From NCBI RefSeq assembly GCF_014925385.1, contig NZ_JACSDK010000010.1, positions 310,001-374,000 of the forward strand: 64,000 nt of DNA, given 5' to 3'. Below the pieces are notes generated by a model. That model was not told where the DNA came from, made no database searches, and saw nothing but the letters and a program-made list of their open reading frames with translations. This document shows, in pieces, positions 27,472-37,117 of this stretch. Origin of the DNA: Pelagibius marinus (lineage in GTDB: Bacteria > Pseudomonadota > Alphaproteobacteria > Kiloniellales > Kiloniellaceae). How positions within the stretch are numbered: the first letter of the stretch is position 1; each line of letters starts with the position of its first letter. Made by a program: the position numbers and the translations under genes.

Positions 27472-29730
27472 ATGACCATGCGACGACAAGCGGCGCCCGA
27501 GGCGCGCGGCGAAGCAGGATTGATGAGCCTGTCGCTGCTGCAGGTCCTGGGCGTGGTGTGGCGACGCAAGGCGATCATCCTCGCCTGTCTCGTCGTGGCG
27601 CTTTCGGCGGCGATCATTGCCAACGGCGTGATCGCGCCGCGCTATACGGCGACCGCCTCGATTATCGTCGAACCGCGCCAGCAGAAGGTGATCGAGATCG
27701 AGTCCGTGATCTCAAACCTGCCGATGAGCCTGGAGACCATGCAGAGCGAGGTGCAGGTCATCAAATCGCCGACGGTCGCGCGGCGGGTCGTCGACAAACT
27801 CGGCCTGGCGGCCCTGGCGGAGTTCAATCCCTCGCTCGCGGCGAATGATCCGAGCCTGCTGGACGAAGTGAAGGCGGCGGTCAAGGGCGCTTTCAAGCCG
27901 GTGATCGCCTGGCTCAAGGGCGAGAGCGGCAGCGCGCAGGCGCTGTCCCTGGCGCAGGCGCCGGGCGCAACCTGGGACCTGCCGCCGGAGGAGACGCGCC
28001 GCAACTGGGGCGAGACGCGCATCGTCGGACGCTTCCTCGCCAACCTCGACGTCGCCGTGCAGGGCGCTTCGCGGGTCATCAAGCTGTCCTACACCAGCAG
28101 CGACCCCTTGTTGTCGCAGCAGATCGCCAACGCGGTCGCCCGCGCCTACATTGACGACCAGGTCCAGTTGAAGGCCGAGGCCCTGGCCGGTGCCAACAGC
28201 TTTCTCGGCGGGCGTATCGACGAACTGCGCGCCGATGTCGAAGCGGCGGAGCGGGCGGTGGAGGAGTTCCGCGAGACCACGCCGATCATTTCCGAGAACG
28301 ACAGCGAGCTGCTGGCCGAACAGATCTTCGCGGTCAACCGCAAGAAGATCGAGGCACAGCTCGAACTGGACACAGTGAACGAGCGGCTCTCGCGCCTGCG
28401 CGCAGCCATGAATGCGCGCGGTGATACCGCGGCCTTCGAGGGCGTTGCCTCGACCGTGATCGACGAACTGCGTCTCGAGGAGATGCGCCTGCGCCAGGAA
28501 GAGTCGGAGCTGCTGAGCACCCTGGGGCCGAAGCACCCCAAGGTCGTGACCCTGCGCTCCGAACTGGACAAGCGCCAGCAACAGATGCTGGAAGAGGCGC
28601 AGCGCCTGCTTTCCAGCCTGCAGAACGAAAAGGACATAGCCCAGCAGCGCCTCGCCTCGATCCGCGCGTCGCAGGCCGGCCTGCAGCAGGATTCCGACGC
28701 CCTCAATGCCGCACAGATCAGGCTGCGCGCCCTGCAGCGCGAGGCCGAAGCGACGCGGGAGGTCTTCCAGAGCTTCCTCAACCGCTACAAGGAGACCTCG
28801 CAGCTGACCTATGACCAGGCCCAGTCGCGAATCCTCTCGCTGGCCAGCATTCCGACCGCACCCTCCTTTCCCAAGACCAAGCTGAATTACGCAGTCGCCG
28901 TGGTGCTGGGCGGTGGTATCGGCGGCCTGATCGTGCTGCTGCTGGAGCTGGCGGTGCCGGGTTTCCGCAGCCCGGAGGAGCTGCAGCTCGCCGCCGGCCT
29001 GCCGGTCCTGGCGGTGATCCCCGGCGTGTCTCGGGCCAAGGTCCGGGGGCCTGCTCTGGAGCGCTTCCTGCGGGCGGAGCCGAATTCCGCCTTCGCCGAG
29101 GCGCACAAGGGCGTCTACGCAGCCCTGCGGGTCGACCGCCGCGCCTATGGCCTGGGCAACGTGCTGCTGGTGACTTCTTCGGCGCCCAACGAGGGGAAGT
29201 CGGTCTTCTCGGAAAGCCTCTGCACCTCACTGGCCGGTGGCGGCCTCAACGTGCTGCGTATCGACTGCGACCTGCGCGCCTCGAAGGCGCGCGAAGGATT
29301 GGGGCTGTCCGACTACATCCTTTCCGACTGTCCTCTGGAGCAGGTGGTGCAGAGCGATGACGATACTCCGCTCTCGGTAATCCGCCCGGGGACCAAGGTC
29401 GGCGATCCCCACATGGTGCTGGGGTCGCCCAAGCTGGCGAAGTTCATCGCCGCGGCGGCGCGGCAGTACGACCTGGTTTGCCTCGACGCGCCGCCGGTGC
29501 TGGCGGTCTCCGACGCCGCGACCCTGGCGGAGCTGGCCGACCAGACCGTAGTGGTGGTGCGCTGGCGGCGCACCCCGCGCCGCTTCGTGGCAACGACCCT
29601 GGAGCGACTGCGCCGCGGGCGCGCGCATCTCTCCGGCGTGGTCATGACCCAGGCAAAGCTGACCCGCAGCGCCAAATCGAACCCCTACATGGTGGGCTAT
29701 GCAGACCGCAGCTTCCGCAAATACTACTGA
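27472..29730 (+). CDS. Polysaccharide co-polymerase with tyrosine-kinase domain (Wzc/ExoP type)
   Basis: About 752 residues. Wzz region with first membrane helix (AIILACLVVALSAAIIANG, near 30-48), long periplasmic coiled coil (about 200-430), second helix (AVAVVLGGGIGGLIVLLLEL), then a cytoplasmic BY-kinase: Walker A APNEGKS with K576, Walker A-prime D598-C-D600 and Walker B LVCLDAPP with D672. The C-terminus ends in a small Tyr cluster (four Tyr in the last 14 residues), the expected autophosphorylation site. It sets chain length and couples to the exporter. ATG 27472 is chosen over TTG 27454 because GGAG (27456-27459) lies upstream. Confidence 0.93.
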   Translation: MTMRRQAAPEARGEAGLMSLSLLQVLGVVWRRKAIILACLVVALSAAIIANGVIAPRYTATASIIVEPRQQKVIEIESVISNLPMSLETMQSEVQVIKSPTVARRVVDKLGLAALAEFNPSLAANDPSLLDEVKAAVKGAFKPVIAWLKGESGSAQALSLAQAPGATWDLPPEETRRNWGETRIVGRFLANLDVAVQGASRVIKLSYTSSDPLLSQQIANAVARAYIDDQVQLKAEALAGANSFLGGRIDELRADVEAAERAVEEFRETTPIISENDSELLAEQIFAVNRKKIEAQLELDTVNERLSRLRAAMNARGDTAAFEGVASTVIDELRLEEMRLRQEESELLSTLGPKHPKVVTLRSELDKRQQQMLEEAQRLLSSLQNEKDIAQQRLASIRASQAGLQQDSDALNAAQIRLRALQREAEATREVFQSFLNRYKETSQLTYDQAQSRILSLASIPTAPSFPKTKLNYAVAVVLGGGIGGLIVLLLELAVPGFRSPEELQLAAGLPVLAVIPGVSRAKVRGPALERFLRAEPNSAFAEAHKGVYAALRVDRRAYGLGNVLLVTSSAPNEGKSVFSESLCTSLAGGGLNVLRIDCDLRASKAREGLGLSDYILSDCPLEQVVQSDDDTPLSVIRPGTKVGDPHMVLGSPKLAKFIAAAARQYDLVCLDAPPVLAVSDAATLAELADQTVVVVRWRRTPRRFVATTLERLRRGRAHLSGVVMTQAKLTRSAKSNPYMVGYADRSFRKYY

Positions 29731-30691
29731 GGGCGAGGGGGAGCGCCCTCGCGTCTCCGTCCTGCTGCCGGCCTACAACGCCGCCGGAACGCTGGGCGAC
29801 GCCCTGGGCTCGGTCCTCAATCAGACGCTCAGCGAGGTGGAGGTCATCGTCGCCGACGATGCCTCGCGCGACGCCACCGGCGAACTTGCGCGGCGGGCGG
29901 CCGTCGCCGATCCGCGGGTGCGCGTGCTCAACATGGAAAAGAACGGAGGCGCCGCCGCGGCGCGCAACCGCGCCCTGGCTGCCGCGCGGGGCGACTGGGT
30001 GGCGCTGCTCGACGCCGACGACCGTTTTGCGCCGGACCGTCTGGACCGGCTGGTGGCGCTGGGCGAGCGGCGCCAGGCCGACATCGTTGCCGATAATCTG
30101 CGCCTGGTGAGCGCCGAGGGGCGGGACAAGGGCAGGGCGCTGGCGGCGGAAGACAAGCTCTTCGCCACGCCGCTGACGGCGGCGACCTTCGTGCAGCGCA
30201 ACCACTTTCTCACGCCAGGATTCAAGCTCGGCTACCTGAAACCGCTCTTCCGGCGTGACTTCGTGGTGCGGCATGGGCTGCGCCAGAACGAAGACCTGCG
30301 CATCGCCGAGGATTTCCACTTCCTGCTCGACGCCCTGATGGCGGGTGGGCGCTTCGCCGCCGACCGGCAAGCGGGCTACGACTATCGGCTGACGCCAGGA
30401 TCTCTGTCGCGCGGCCTCTCGCTGCTGGACCTGCAGCGTCTCAGCGCCGCCAACGGGGCGGTGCGTGCTCGCGCGGGCGCCGACGCGGCGTTGGACCGCG
30501 CGCTGGAGCGGCGCCAGCGTTCCGTCGATCTCCACATCCAATTCGCCCGCTTCGTCGACGCGGTGAAGGGGCGCCGGGCGCGCGATGCCGGCGCGATCTT
30601 CGCGCGTCATCCCGACCTGACGCCTTTTCTGGCCTTCTATGGCCTGCAGAGCCTGCGCAAGCGCCTGCCGGGAGGCCGCCACCTTGTCTGA
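29699..30691 (+). CDS. Glycosyltransferase family 2 (ExoO/ExoU-like)
   Basis: 330 residues, soluble GT-A enzyme: VSVLLPAYNAAGTL, VIVADDAS, NGGAAAARN and the DxD motif ALLDADDRF. The start lies 32 bases inside the end of the wzc-like gene, so translation is probably coupled. It is clearly paralogous to the product of 37118-38080 (shared DADD and VADN positions). Sugar and linkage are unknown. Confidence 0.87.
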   Translation: MQTAASANTTEGEGERPRVSVLLPAYNAAGTLGDALGSVLNQTLSEVEVIVADDASRDATGELARRAAVADPRVRVLNMEKNGGAAAARNRALAAARGDWVALLDADDRFAPDRLDRLVALGERRQADIVADNLRLVSAEGRDKGRALAAEDKLFATPLTAATFVQRNHFLTPGFKLGYLKPLFRRDFVVRHGLRQNEDLRIAEDFHFLLDALMAGGRFAADRQAGYDYRLTPGSLSRGLSLLDLQRLSAANGAVRARAGADAALDRALERRQRSVDLHIQFARFVDAVKGRRARDAGAIFARHPDLTPFLAFYGLQSLRKRLPGGRHLV

Positions 30692-30724
30692 ACCAGTTTC
30701 GTCTGCTTTGGGGAGCAAGACTGC

Positions 30725-31816
30725 ATGAAGATACTCTTCGCCACCGGCCACGGTTATCTGCCCCAGCGGGTCGGGGGATCGGAGTCGAGCAGCCACGAGC
30801 TGATTCTGGCGCTGCGCGAGCAGGGACACGACTGCGCGGTGCTGGCGCAGCTGCAGGGCAACGGCTGGCTGGCTCTGCGCAACCGGGTGCTGATGAAGCT
30901 GCGCCGCGAGCCGCTGCTGGGCGACCAGTTGCCCGGATATCCGGTGCAACGCGCCTGGTTTCCCGACCACCACGCGGAGGCGGCGCTGGCGCGAGAGCAG
31001 CCCGACGTGGTGCTGGTCCAGGCCGGTGAGCCGCTGCGCATGGCCAAGGCCTTCAGGACCTCCGGCGTGCCGACTGTGGTCTATCTGCGCGACGTGGAGT
31101 TCCACGAGCTGGGCGGTGATCCGGCGGACTTTCCGGATCTTACCTATATCGCCAACTCGCAGTTCGTGGCCGAACGCTTCCGCGCTGCCTTCGGCCCGAC
31201 GCCGCGGGTTATCCGGCCATTGTTCCGTGCCGAGCGCTATGCCACGCCACGGGCGCCCAAATACGTCACCTTCGTCAATCCCCATCCGGTCAAGGGCGTC
31301 GACCTGGCCTTCGAGATCGCCGCGCTCTGCCCGGAGATCCCCTTCTGCTTCGTCGAGGGCTGGCCGATGGACCGGGAGGAGGCGCTCGCCCTGGAAAAGC
31401 GGGTGGCCGCGCAGGTCAACGTTCACCTGGAACCGCGCACCCACGACATGCGGCAGATCTATCAGGCCACCCACACCCTGCTGGTGCCGAGCCAGTGGGA
31501 GGAGGCCTGGGGGCGGGTGGTGACCGAGGCGCAGTTCAGCGGCATTCCGGTGCTGGCCAGCGACCGTGGCGGCCTCGCGGAGGCGGTGGGCCCCGGAGGC
31601 CGGGTGCTGGCGCACGATGCGCCGGCGTCGGCCTGGGCGGCGGTTCTGCGGGAATACTGGCGCGACCGTGCGGTCTACGGCGCGGCCTCGGCGGCGGCAC
31701 AGGCCCACGCCGGCCGTGCCGAGATCGATCCACGGCGACAACTCGCCGAACTGGTGGCGATCCTCAGTGACAGCCTGCGCGGCGCCCCGCAGGACCCGAT
31801 CAAGATGGCCGGCTGA
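30725..31816 (+). CDS. Glycosyltransferase family 4
   Basis: 363 residues of the GT-B fold. The N-terminal glycine loop is VGGSESSSHELILAL and the C-terminal donor site is EEAWGRVVTEAQFSGIPVLAS, close to the EX7E pattern (E in EAWGRVVTE). No membrane segment. 33 bases after the preceding GT2 gene; its TGA runs into ATG 31816, an alternative start for the next gene. Confidence 0.88.
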   Translation: MKILFATGHGYLPQRVGGSESSSHELILALREQGHDCAVLAQLQGNGWLALRNRVLMKLRREPLLGDQLPGYPVQRAWFPDHHAEAALAREQPDVVLVQAGEPLRMAKAFRTSGVPTVVYLRDVEFHELGGDPADFPDLTYIANSQFVAERFRAAFGPTPRVIRPLFRAERYATPRAPKYVTFVNPHPVKGVDLAFEIAALCPEIPFCFVEGWPMDREEALALEKRVAAQVNVHLEPRTHDMRQIYQATHTLLVPSQWEEAWGRVVTEAQFSGIPVLASDRGGLAEAVGPGGRVLAHDAPASAWAAVLREYWRDRAVYGAASAAAQAHAGRAEIDPRRQLAELVAILSDSLRGAPQDPIKMAG

Positions 31817-31845
31817 TGATGGAGAAGGCAGGAGGCACTCAAACC

Positions 31846-32814
31846 ATGGCCGGCGCGCCCATCAAGCTCATCTTCGGGGTCGACGGCAGCTACAGCCAGC
31901 ACCTGGCGGTGACCCTGGTGTCGTTGCTGGAGAACAACCCCGCCAACCGCTTCGACATCCTGGTGGTGACGATCAACATGGCCGAGGCCGACCGCTGGAA
32001 GATCGAGGCCCTGGCGGGGCGCTTCGACAACGTCACCCTGGCCTTCCAGCCTTTCGACATCACCCGCTACAGCCACTTCCGCACCGACAACCACATCTCT
32101 CACGCGTCCTATCTGCGCATCTTCATTCCGGAGATCCTGCCGGAGAGCGTCGAGAAGGTGCTCTACCTGGACTGCGATCTGGTGGTGCGTCACGACATCG
32201 CGGCGCTGTGGCAGTCGGAGCTCGGCAACACTGTGCTGGGTGCGGTGCGTAACCCCTTCTTCGTGCGCCATGGCGATCTGGAGATGCCGGCCGGCGCCGA
32301 CTACTTCAACGCCGGCGTCCTGCTGATGAACCTGAAGCGCTGGCGGGAGCTGGACGGGACGGCGCGCCTGATCCGCTTCATCGAAGCGCACCACGACCAT
32401 CTCTGGGCCCACGATCAGGACGCCCTCAACGCGGTTTTCTGTGGAGAGGTCCGGGAACTGGCGCCGTTCTGGAACTTTCAGACCTCCATGCTGTGGACCG
32501 AGCCCGACCAGTTGTCCCTCAGCTATCCCCAGTTCCGGGGCCTGTTGGAGGATCCGGGGATCGTGCACTACACGACCCCTTCGAAGCCCTGGCATTTCAG
32601 CAATTCCCACCCCTATAAAAATGCATATTTTCAGTATCTTGCGCGGACTCCTTACAGCGATTTCCAACCCAAAGACGTCTCTTTGGGCAGCCTGTTGACG
32701 CGCGCCCTACGGTGGCCGCAATCGGCCTTCCGCGACCGCCTGCCCGATGCCTATTACCCGACGCGGCGGCTGCTCCGGCAATTGAAGGCCATCAGCCTGG
32801 GGAGCAAAGCGTGA
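31846..32814 (+). CDS. Glycosyltransferase family 8 (LgtC-like)
   Basis: About 322 residues. GT8 features: LIFGVDGSYSQHLAVTLVSLL, the DxD motif in YLDCDLVV, NAGVLLMNLKRWR and HDQDALNAV. GT8 enzymes are retaining galactosyl- or glucosyltransferases, so it could use the UDP-galactose made by GalE. ATG 31846 is preferred because AGGAGG (31830-31835) is 10 bases upstream; ATG 31816, coupled to the previous stop, would add ten residues. Confidence 0.88.
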   Translation: MAGAPIKLIFGVDGSYSQHLAVTLVSLLENNPANRFDILVVTINMAEADRWKIEALAGRFDNVTLAFQPFDITRYSHFRTDNHISHASYLRIFIPEILPESVEKVLYLDCDLVVRHDIAALWQSELGNTVLGAVRNPFFVRHGDLEMPAGADYFNAGVLLMNLKRWRELDGTARLIRFIEAHHDHLWAHDQDALNAVFCGEVRELAPFWNFQTSMLWTEPDQLSLSYPQFRGLLEDPGIVHYTTPSKPWHFSNSHPYKNAYFQYLARTPYSDFQPKDVSLGSLLTRALRWPQSAFRDRLPDAYYPTRRLLRQLKAISLGSKA

Positions 32815-33767
32815 ATTCTCTGAAAAGCCCGCAGCCGCTCGTCAGCGTCGTCATCCCCAACTACAACCGCGAGGCCGAACTGCGCCGCGCGGTGGATAGC
32901 GTGCTGGCCCAGGACTACCCGGCCGTGGAAATCGTCGTGGTCGACGATGCCTCGACCCGCCCGGTCTCGCTCGACCTGCCGCCGGCGGGGCGCGAGGTGC
33001 TGCGCTGGGTCGCCCTGGAGACCAACGGCGGCGGCGCCACGGCCCGCAACGCCGGCATCGACGCGGCCTCTGGCGAGGTCGTCGCTTTCCTTGATTCTGA
33101 CGACGTCTGGACCTCCGACAAGCTGGCACGACAGATGGAGAGCTACGTCGCCGAGGGACGGCCACAGGATGCCGTCTACTACAGTCAGGTGGTGCTGGAC
33201 CGCGGCTACGAGCATATGACCCTGCCGGAGCGCCCGCTGGGCGAGGGGGAGGCCGTCGGCGACTATCTCTTTCCCTGGCGGGGCAACCTCATCCACACCT
33301 CCACGCTGCTGATGAGCCGGGCGCTGGCGGCCAAGGTGCGTTTCACCGACGGCCTGCGTATCCACCAGGACGTGGACTTCTGCCTGCGCCTGCAACAGGC
33401 GGGGGCGCGCTTCCGCTTCCATCCGGAGCCGCTCAGCCGCTGGCACGCTGACGATCGCGCCGACCGCATGAGCCACCGGCCGAAGTTCCTGCTGTCTCTC
33501 GACTGGCTGGAGACGGTCGGCGACATCCTGCCCTGGGCGACGCGGCGCAAGTTCGCCGCCCAGCTTGCCTCCAAGGCGCCGCCCTACGTCTGGCACAGCC
33601 CCGGCGTGGTGCTGCGCACGCTGTGGCGCTGTTGGACCAGGGGCTACATCTCCACCGCCTATGCGCTGCGCCTCGTTACCCAGTTCGTCGTGCCCCGGCG
33701 CTGGAGCGACGGCGCGGTGCGGCTGCTGAAGCCGCGTGGCCTGCAGCCCGTCGGGAGCCGCGAATGA
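32811..33767 (+). CDS. Glycosyltransferase family 2
   Basis: 318 residues: VSVVIPNYNREAELRRAVDSV, VVVDDAST, NGGGATARNAGI and the metal site FLDSDDVW, then an acceptor region with HQDVDFCLRLQQAG. GTG 32811 overlaps the GT8 stop (GTGA) and has GGGGAG upstream; the frame stays open further upstream but that part is overlap. Soluble. Substrate unknown. Confidence 0.88.
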   Translation: MNSLKSPQPLVSVVIPNYNREAELRRAVDSVLAQDYPAVEIVVVDDASTRPVSLDLPPAGREVLRWVALETNGGGATARNAGIDAASGEVVAFLDSDDVWTSDKLARQMESYVAEGRPQDAVYYSQVVLDRGYEHMTLPERPLGEGEAVGDYLFPWRGNLIHTSTLLMSRALAAKVRFTDGLRIHQDVDFCLRLQQAGARFRFHPEPLSRWHADDRADRMSHRPKFLLSLDWLETVGDILPWATRRKFAAQLASKAPPYVWHSPGVVLRTLWRCWTRGYISTAYALRLVTQFVVPRRWSDGAVRLLKPRGLQPVGSRE

Positions 33768-34744
33768 CCTCCTCCCAAAAAATCACCGTGGTCATGGCCA
33801 CCCACAACGGCGCGCCGACCCTGCCGCTGACCCTGGAGGCCCTGACGCGCGTAAAGGTGCCGGCGGCGGGCATGGAGATCATCGCCGTCGACAACGCCAG
33901 CAACGACGGTACGCGCGATCTGCTGGCGCGTGCCGCCACCGAACTGCCGCTGACCCTGCTGACCGAGCCGCGCCGGGGTAAGAGTTCCGCCCTCAACAAG
34001 GCACTGAACGCCGTCTCCGGCGACCTCGTCGTCTTCATTGATGACGATGTGCTGCCCGATGAGGGCTGGCTGCTGGCCTATGCCGAGGGCGCCACGCGGC
34101 AGCCGGAGGCCGATCTCTTCGCCGGGCAGGTGCGCCATTTCTGGCAGAAGCCGCCGCCGGCCTGGCTCGAACGCCTGGCGGCGGAAGGACGTTCTTATGC
34201 GGGAACGCCCAGCGGCCAGCCGGAGGGGCCGGTGCCGGCGATCTTCTTCAAGGGGCTGAACTTCATGGTCCGGCGCCGGGTCATCGAGGCAGTGCGGTTC
34301 TCGGAGCGCGCCGGCGTCAACTTCTCCGGCACGGTCTCTTCCGGGGGCGGAGAGGATACGGCCTTCGTGCGGGCAGCCTTGGCGAGAGGACACAAGGCCC
34401 ACTACCTGCCGGCGGCGCGCCTGCGCCACATCGTGCGGCCGCAGCAGGTCGGCCTGCGCCCGGTCTTTCAACGCTACTACCGCATCGGCCGCTCTATGAC
34501 ACTCAACGATCCGGCGCAGTTCGATGCGGCGGGAGCGCGGCTCTTCGGCTATCCGCGTTATCTCTTCCGCACCCTCCCGCGTGACGGGCTGCGGGCGCTC
34601 GGTCACTGGGTGAGGGGCGACAGCTATGCGGCGGCCGACGAGATGATCGGCATCGCCATGACCTGCGGGCGGGCGCGGGAGTGGCGGGAAATGATGGCCG
34701 GCGCGCCGAAGGCGGCCGACGAACCCTACAGCGGGGCGGGGTGA
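33764..34744 (+). CDS. Glycosyltransferase family 2
   Basis: 326 residues: VVMATHNGAPTLPLTLEAL, IIAVDNAS, FIDDDVLPDEGWL, a KPPPAWLERL segment and GGGEDTAFVRAALARG (the acceptor-side ED motif). It starts at ATG 33764 in an ATGA overlap with the previous GT2. The ExoM-like product of 26379-27329 shares the FIDDD and GGEDT layout, so these two form a subgroup apart from the DADD-type GT2s here. Confidence 0.87.
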   Translation: MTSSQKITVVMATHNGAPTLPLTLEALTRVKVPAAGMEIIAVDNASNDGTRDLLARAATELPLTLLTEPRRGKSSALNKALNAVSGDLVVFIDDDVLPDEGWLLAYAEGATRQPEADLFAGQVRHFWQKPPPAWLERLAAEGRSYAGTPSGQPEGPVPAIFFKGLNFMVRRRVIEAVRFSERAGVNFSGTVSSGGGEDTAFVRAALARGHKAHYLPAARLRHIVRPQQVGLRPVFQRYYRIGRSMTLNDPAQFDAAGARLFGYPRYLFRTLPRDGLRALGHWVRGDSYAAADEMIGIAMTCGRAREWREMMAGAPKAADEPYSGAG

Positions 34745-34749
34745 AGGCC

Positions 34750-35625
34750 ATGGCGATTCACTACTGGAAGCGCTTCTCCGAGCAGCTCGGCACCCGCAAC
34801 TTCGGCGACGACGTGAACCCCTTCCTGCTGGAGAAGCTCTTCTCCCGGCGGATCATCGACAGTCCGCATGTCTGCATCATGGGCATCGGAAGCATCCTCA
34901 ACGACCGCAACATCGCCGCCCTGGAGCGCTACGAGCGCAAGGTCATCTTCTCCTCCGGCGCCGGCTACGAAAAGCTGGAGAACCGCCTCGACGCCTCCTG
35001 GCGCGTGGCCTGCGTGCGCGGACCCAAGACGGCGGCCCTGATGGGAATCGACGCGGAGAAGGGGGTTTGCGACGGCGCGATCCTGCTGTCGGATTTCCAC
35101 GATGCGGTGCCGGCCAGGCAGCGCCGGGGCGCCGCCTTCGTGCCGCACGTCCACACCGCCCGCGCCATCGGCCGCGGGCTGAGCGAGATTTGCGGCAACC
35201 TGGGGCTCGACTACGTGAGCCCGGATCTGCCGCACGATGACTTCGTCGGCGCGATCAGCCGCGCCCGCTACGTCCTGACCGAGGCCATGCACGGCGCGAT
35301 CCTGGCCGACACCATGCGGACCCCCTGGCTGTGCTGTCACATCATGCACCACAACCGCTTCAAGTGGCAGGACTGGTGCGGCTCGGTCGGCGTGCCCTAC
35401 GAACCGGTCTACCTGGGTGCGCGCTTTTCCGATGCCGGCCTGACCTCCGCGGCGCGCCTGCCGCGGGTCCTGGTCAGCGCCCTGCGGCGGCGGCGCATCG
35501 AGGGGCGCCTGAAGAAGCTGATGCGCGAGGGCGAGCCGCTGCTGAGCGAGGAAGAGGTGCTCGCCGGTCGGAAGCGGCAGCTCAGAGTCCTTGCCGAAGA
35601 GATCAACCAGGAGTTCGCCGCCTGA
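34750..35625 (+). CDS. Polysaccharide pyruvyl transferase (ExoV-like)
   Basis: 291 residues of the pyruvyl-transferase family, which adds a pyruvate ketal from phosphoenolpyruvate to a sugar of the repeat unit and makes the polymer acidic. NFGDDVNPFLLEKLF, the GIGSIL strand, VRGPKT and LTEAMHGAILAD (with the family His) are present. ATG 34750 has a G-rich stretch 8 bases upstream; GTG 34741, overlapping the previous stop, is the alternative. Confidence 0.85.
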   Translation: MAIHYWKRFSEQLGTRNFGDDVNPFLLEKLFSRRIIDSPHVCIMGIGSILNDRNIAALERYERKVIFSSGAGYEKLENRLDASWRVACVRGPKTAALMGIDAEKGVCDGAILLSDFHDAVPARQRRGAAFVPHVHTARAIGRGLSEICGNLGLDYVSPDLPHDDFVGAISRARYVLTEAMHGAILADTMRTPWLCCHIMHHNRFKWQDWCGSVGVPYEPVYLGARFSDAGLTSAARLPRVLVSALRRRRIEGRLKKLMREGEPLLSEEEVLAGRKRQLRVLAEEINQEFAA

Positions 35626-35659
35626 GGGTGGTGGCGCCGAGAAGGAAGGAACCCCTGCG

Positions 35660-37090
35660 CTGAATATCCGCCGATCGATAGCCTGGACTTTCAGCGAGCA
35701 GACGCTGCAGTACGGCCTGCAGTTCGTCGCCTCGATCTTCATCGCGCGCCTGTTGACGCCGGACGAGATGGGCGTCTTCGTGCTCTCCATGTCGGCGGCG
35801 GCGGTGCTGATCTCGTTGCGCACTTTCGGCATCGGCAACTACCTGATCCGCGAGCCCGAGCTAAACCTGGACAAGATCCGCTCCTCCTTCGGGGTCATGC
35901 TGCTGATCTCCTGGTCGCTCGGCCTGGGCCTCTATTTCGGGCGGCACCTGGTGGCCGACTTCTACGACCGCGCGAGTATCGCCGACGTCATGGCAGTGCT
36001 GGCGCTGAGCTTCATCGTCTCCCCCATCGGCGCGCCTGCCTTTTCCCTCATGTCCCGGGAGATGCGCTTCAAGGCCCTGCACAACATCGGTTTCGCGTCC
36101 TCCTTCGTGAATTCCGGCCTGGGCGTGTTGCTGGCCTACCTGGGCTACAGCTCCATGGCGCTCGCCTGGGGGCTGCTGGCCTCGACCACCCTGCACAGCC
36201 TGCTGTGCCTGCTGGCGGTGCGGGACCGCCGCTGGCTGCGCCCCTCGCTGACGTACTGGCGCCAGATCGTCTGCTTCGGCGGAACGCTGTCGTTGAGCAC
36301 CCTGATCGCCACGGCCAACGCCGATGGCATCAAGTTCCTGCTCGGCGCCTTCATGAGTCCCGCGGGCGTAGCGCAATTCGGCCGAGCGACCCAGGTGCCG
36401 CGGATCTTCCGCCAGGGGATCTTCGCGCCGGTCTCCCGGGTGCTGACCCCGGCCTGGTCGGAGGATATCCGTAAGGGCCGTCCTATTGCCGCGGCGGCGG
36501 AGAAGCTGGTGGCGGCCAACACCGTGCTGGTCTGGCCTGCTTTCCTGGCCATGGGCCTGATTGCGGAACCCTTTATCATTCTGGTCTACGGCGAGAACTG
36601 GCGGCCGGCCGGCCAGATCTTTCCCTGGATTCTGCTGTCCCACGCGTTGCTGACCCTGCTGCCGCAGCCCGAACAGGTGCTGATCCCCTACGGCAGGGCC
36701 GGGGCGATCCTGCGCCTGCGCAGCCTGGCGGCCGCCTTCTCGCTCAGCACCGGCGCCTACGGCGCCAGCCTGGGGCTGGAGGCCTTCGCCATCTCTCGTG
36801 TCGCCGCCGCCTGTTTCCTGATGGTGCTGGTGTTCATCACCGTCAGGCCGCTGCTGGGCGTCGGGCTGCGCCGCTTCGCCGCTTGCTATCTGCGCGCCGG
36901 CTTCGTCGCTCTGCTGGCGGCGGTGCCGGCCCTGGCGTTCCACCTTAGCGGGCGCGGCAGCCTGACCTTGCCGGAGCTGCTGACCATTGTCGCCGCCAGC
37001 GCGGCGCTGTGGCTCCTGGGCATCGTGATCACGCGCCACTTCGTCTGGGGCGAGCTGCGGCTGGTTGCCCGTCGCGCCTTCGGACACTGA
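35660..37090 (+). CDS. Oligosaccharide flippase (Wzx/ExoT type)
   Basis: About 476 residues with 12-14 hydrophobic segments, MOP-superfamily flippase; SIAWTFSEQTLQYGLQFVAS opens the first helix and LLTPDEMGVF the first loop. It would flip lipid-linked repeat units across the inner membrane. No ATG or GTG exists in frame near the start. CTG 35660 is placed 9 bases after GAAGGAAGGA; the only other option, TTG 35591, lies inside the pyruvyl transferase gene and lacks a good ribosome site. The first residues are therefore uncertain. Confidence 0.87.
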   Translation: MNIRRSIAWTFSEQTLQYGLQFVASIFIARLLTPDEMGVFVLSMSAAAVLISLRTFGIGNYLIREPELNLDKIRSSFGVMLLISWSLGLGLYFGRHLVADFYDRASIADVMAVLALSFIVSPIGAPAFSLMSREMRFKALHNIGFASSFVNSGLGVLLAYLGYSSMALAWGLLASTTLHSLLCLLAVRDRRWLRPSLTYWRQIVCFGGTLSLSTLIATANADGIKFLLGAFMSPAGVAQFGRATQVPRIFRQGIFAPVSRVLTPAWSEDIRKGRPIAAAAEKLVAANTVLVWPAFLAMGLIAEPFIILVYGENWRPAGQIFPWILLSHALLTLLPQPEQVLIPYGRAGAILRLRSLAAAFSLSTGAYGASLGLEAFAISRVAAACFLMVLVFITVRPLLGVGLRRFAACYLRAGFVALLAAVPALAFHLSGRGSLTLPELLTIVAASAALWLLGIVITRHFVWGELRLVARRAFGH

Positions 37091-37117
37091 CGCACGGCAC
37101 GAGGAAAGAACTGCGTC

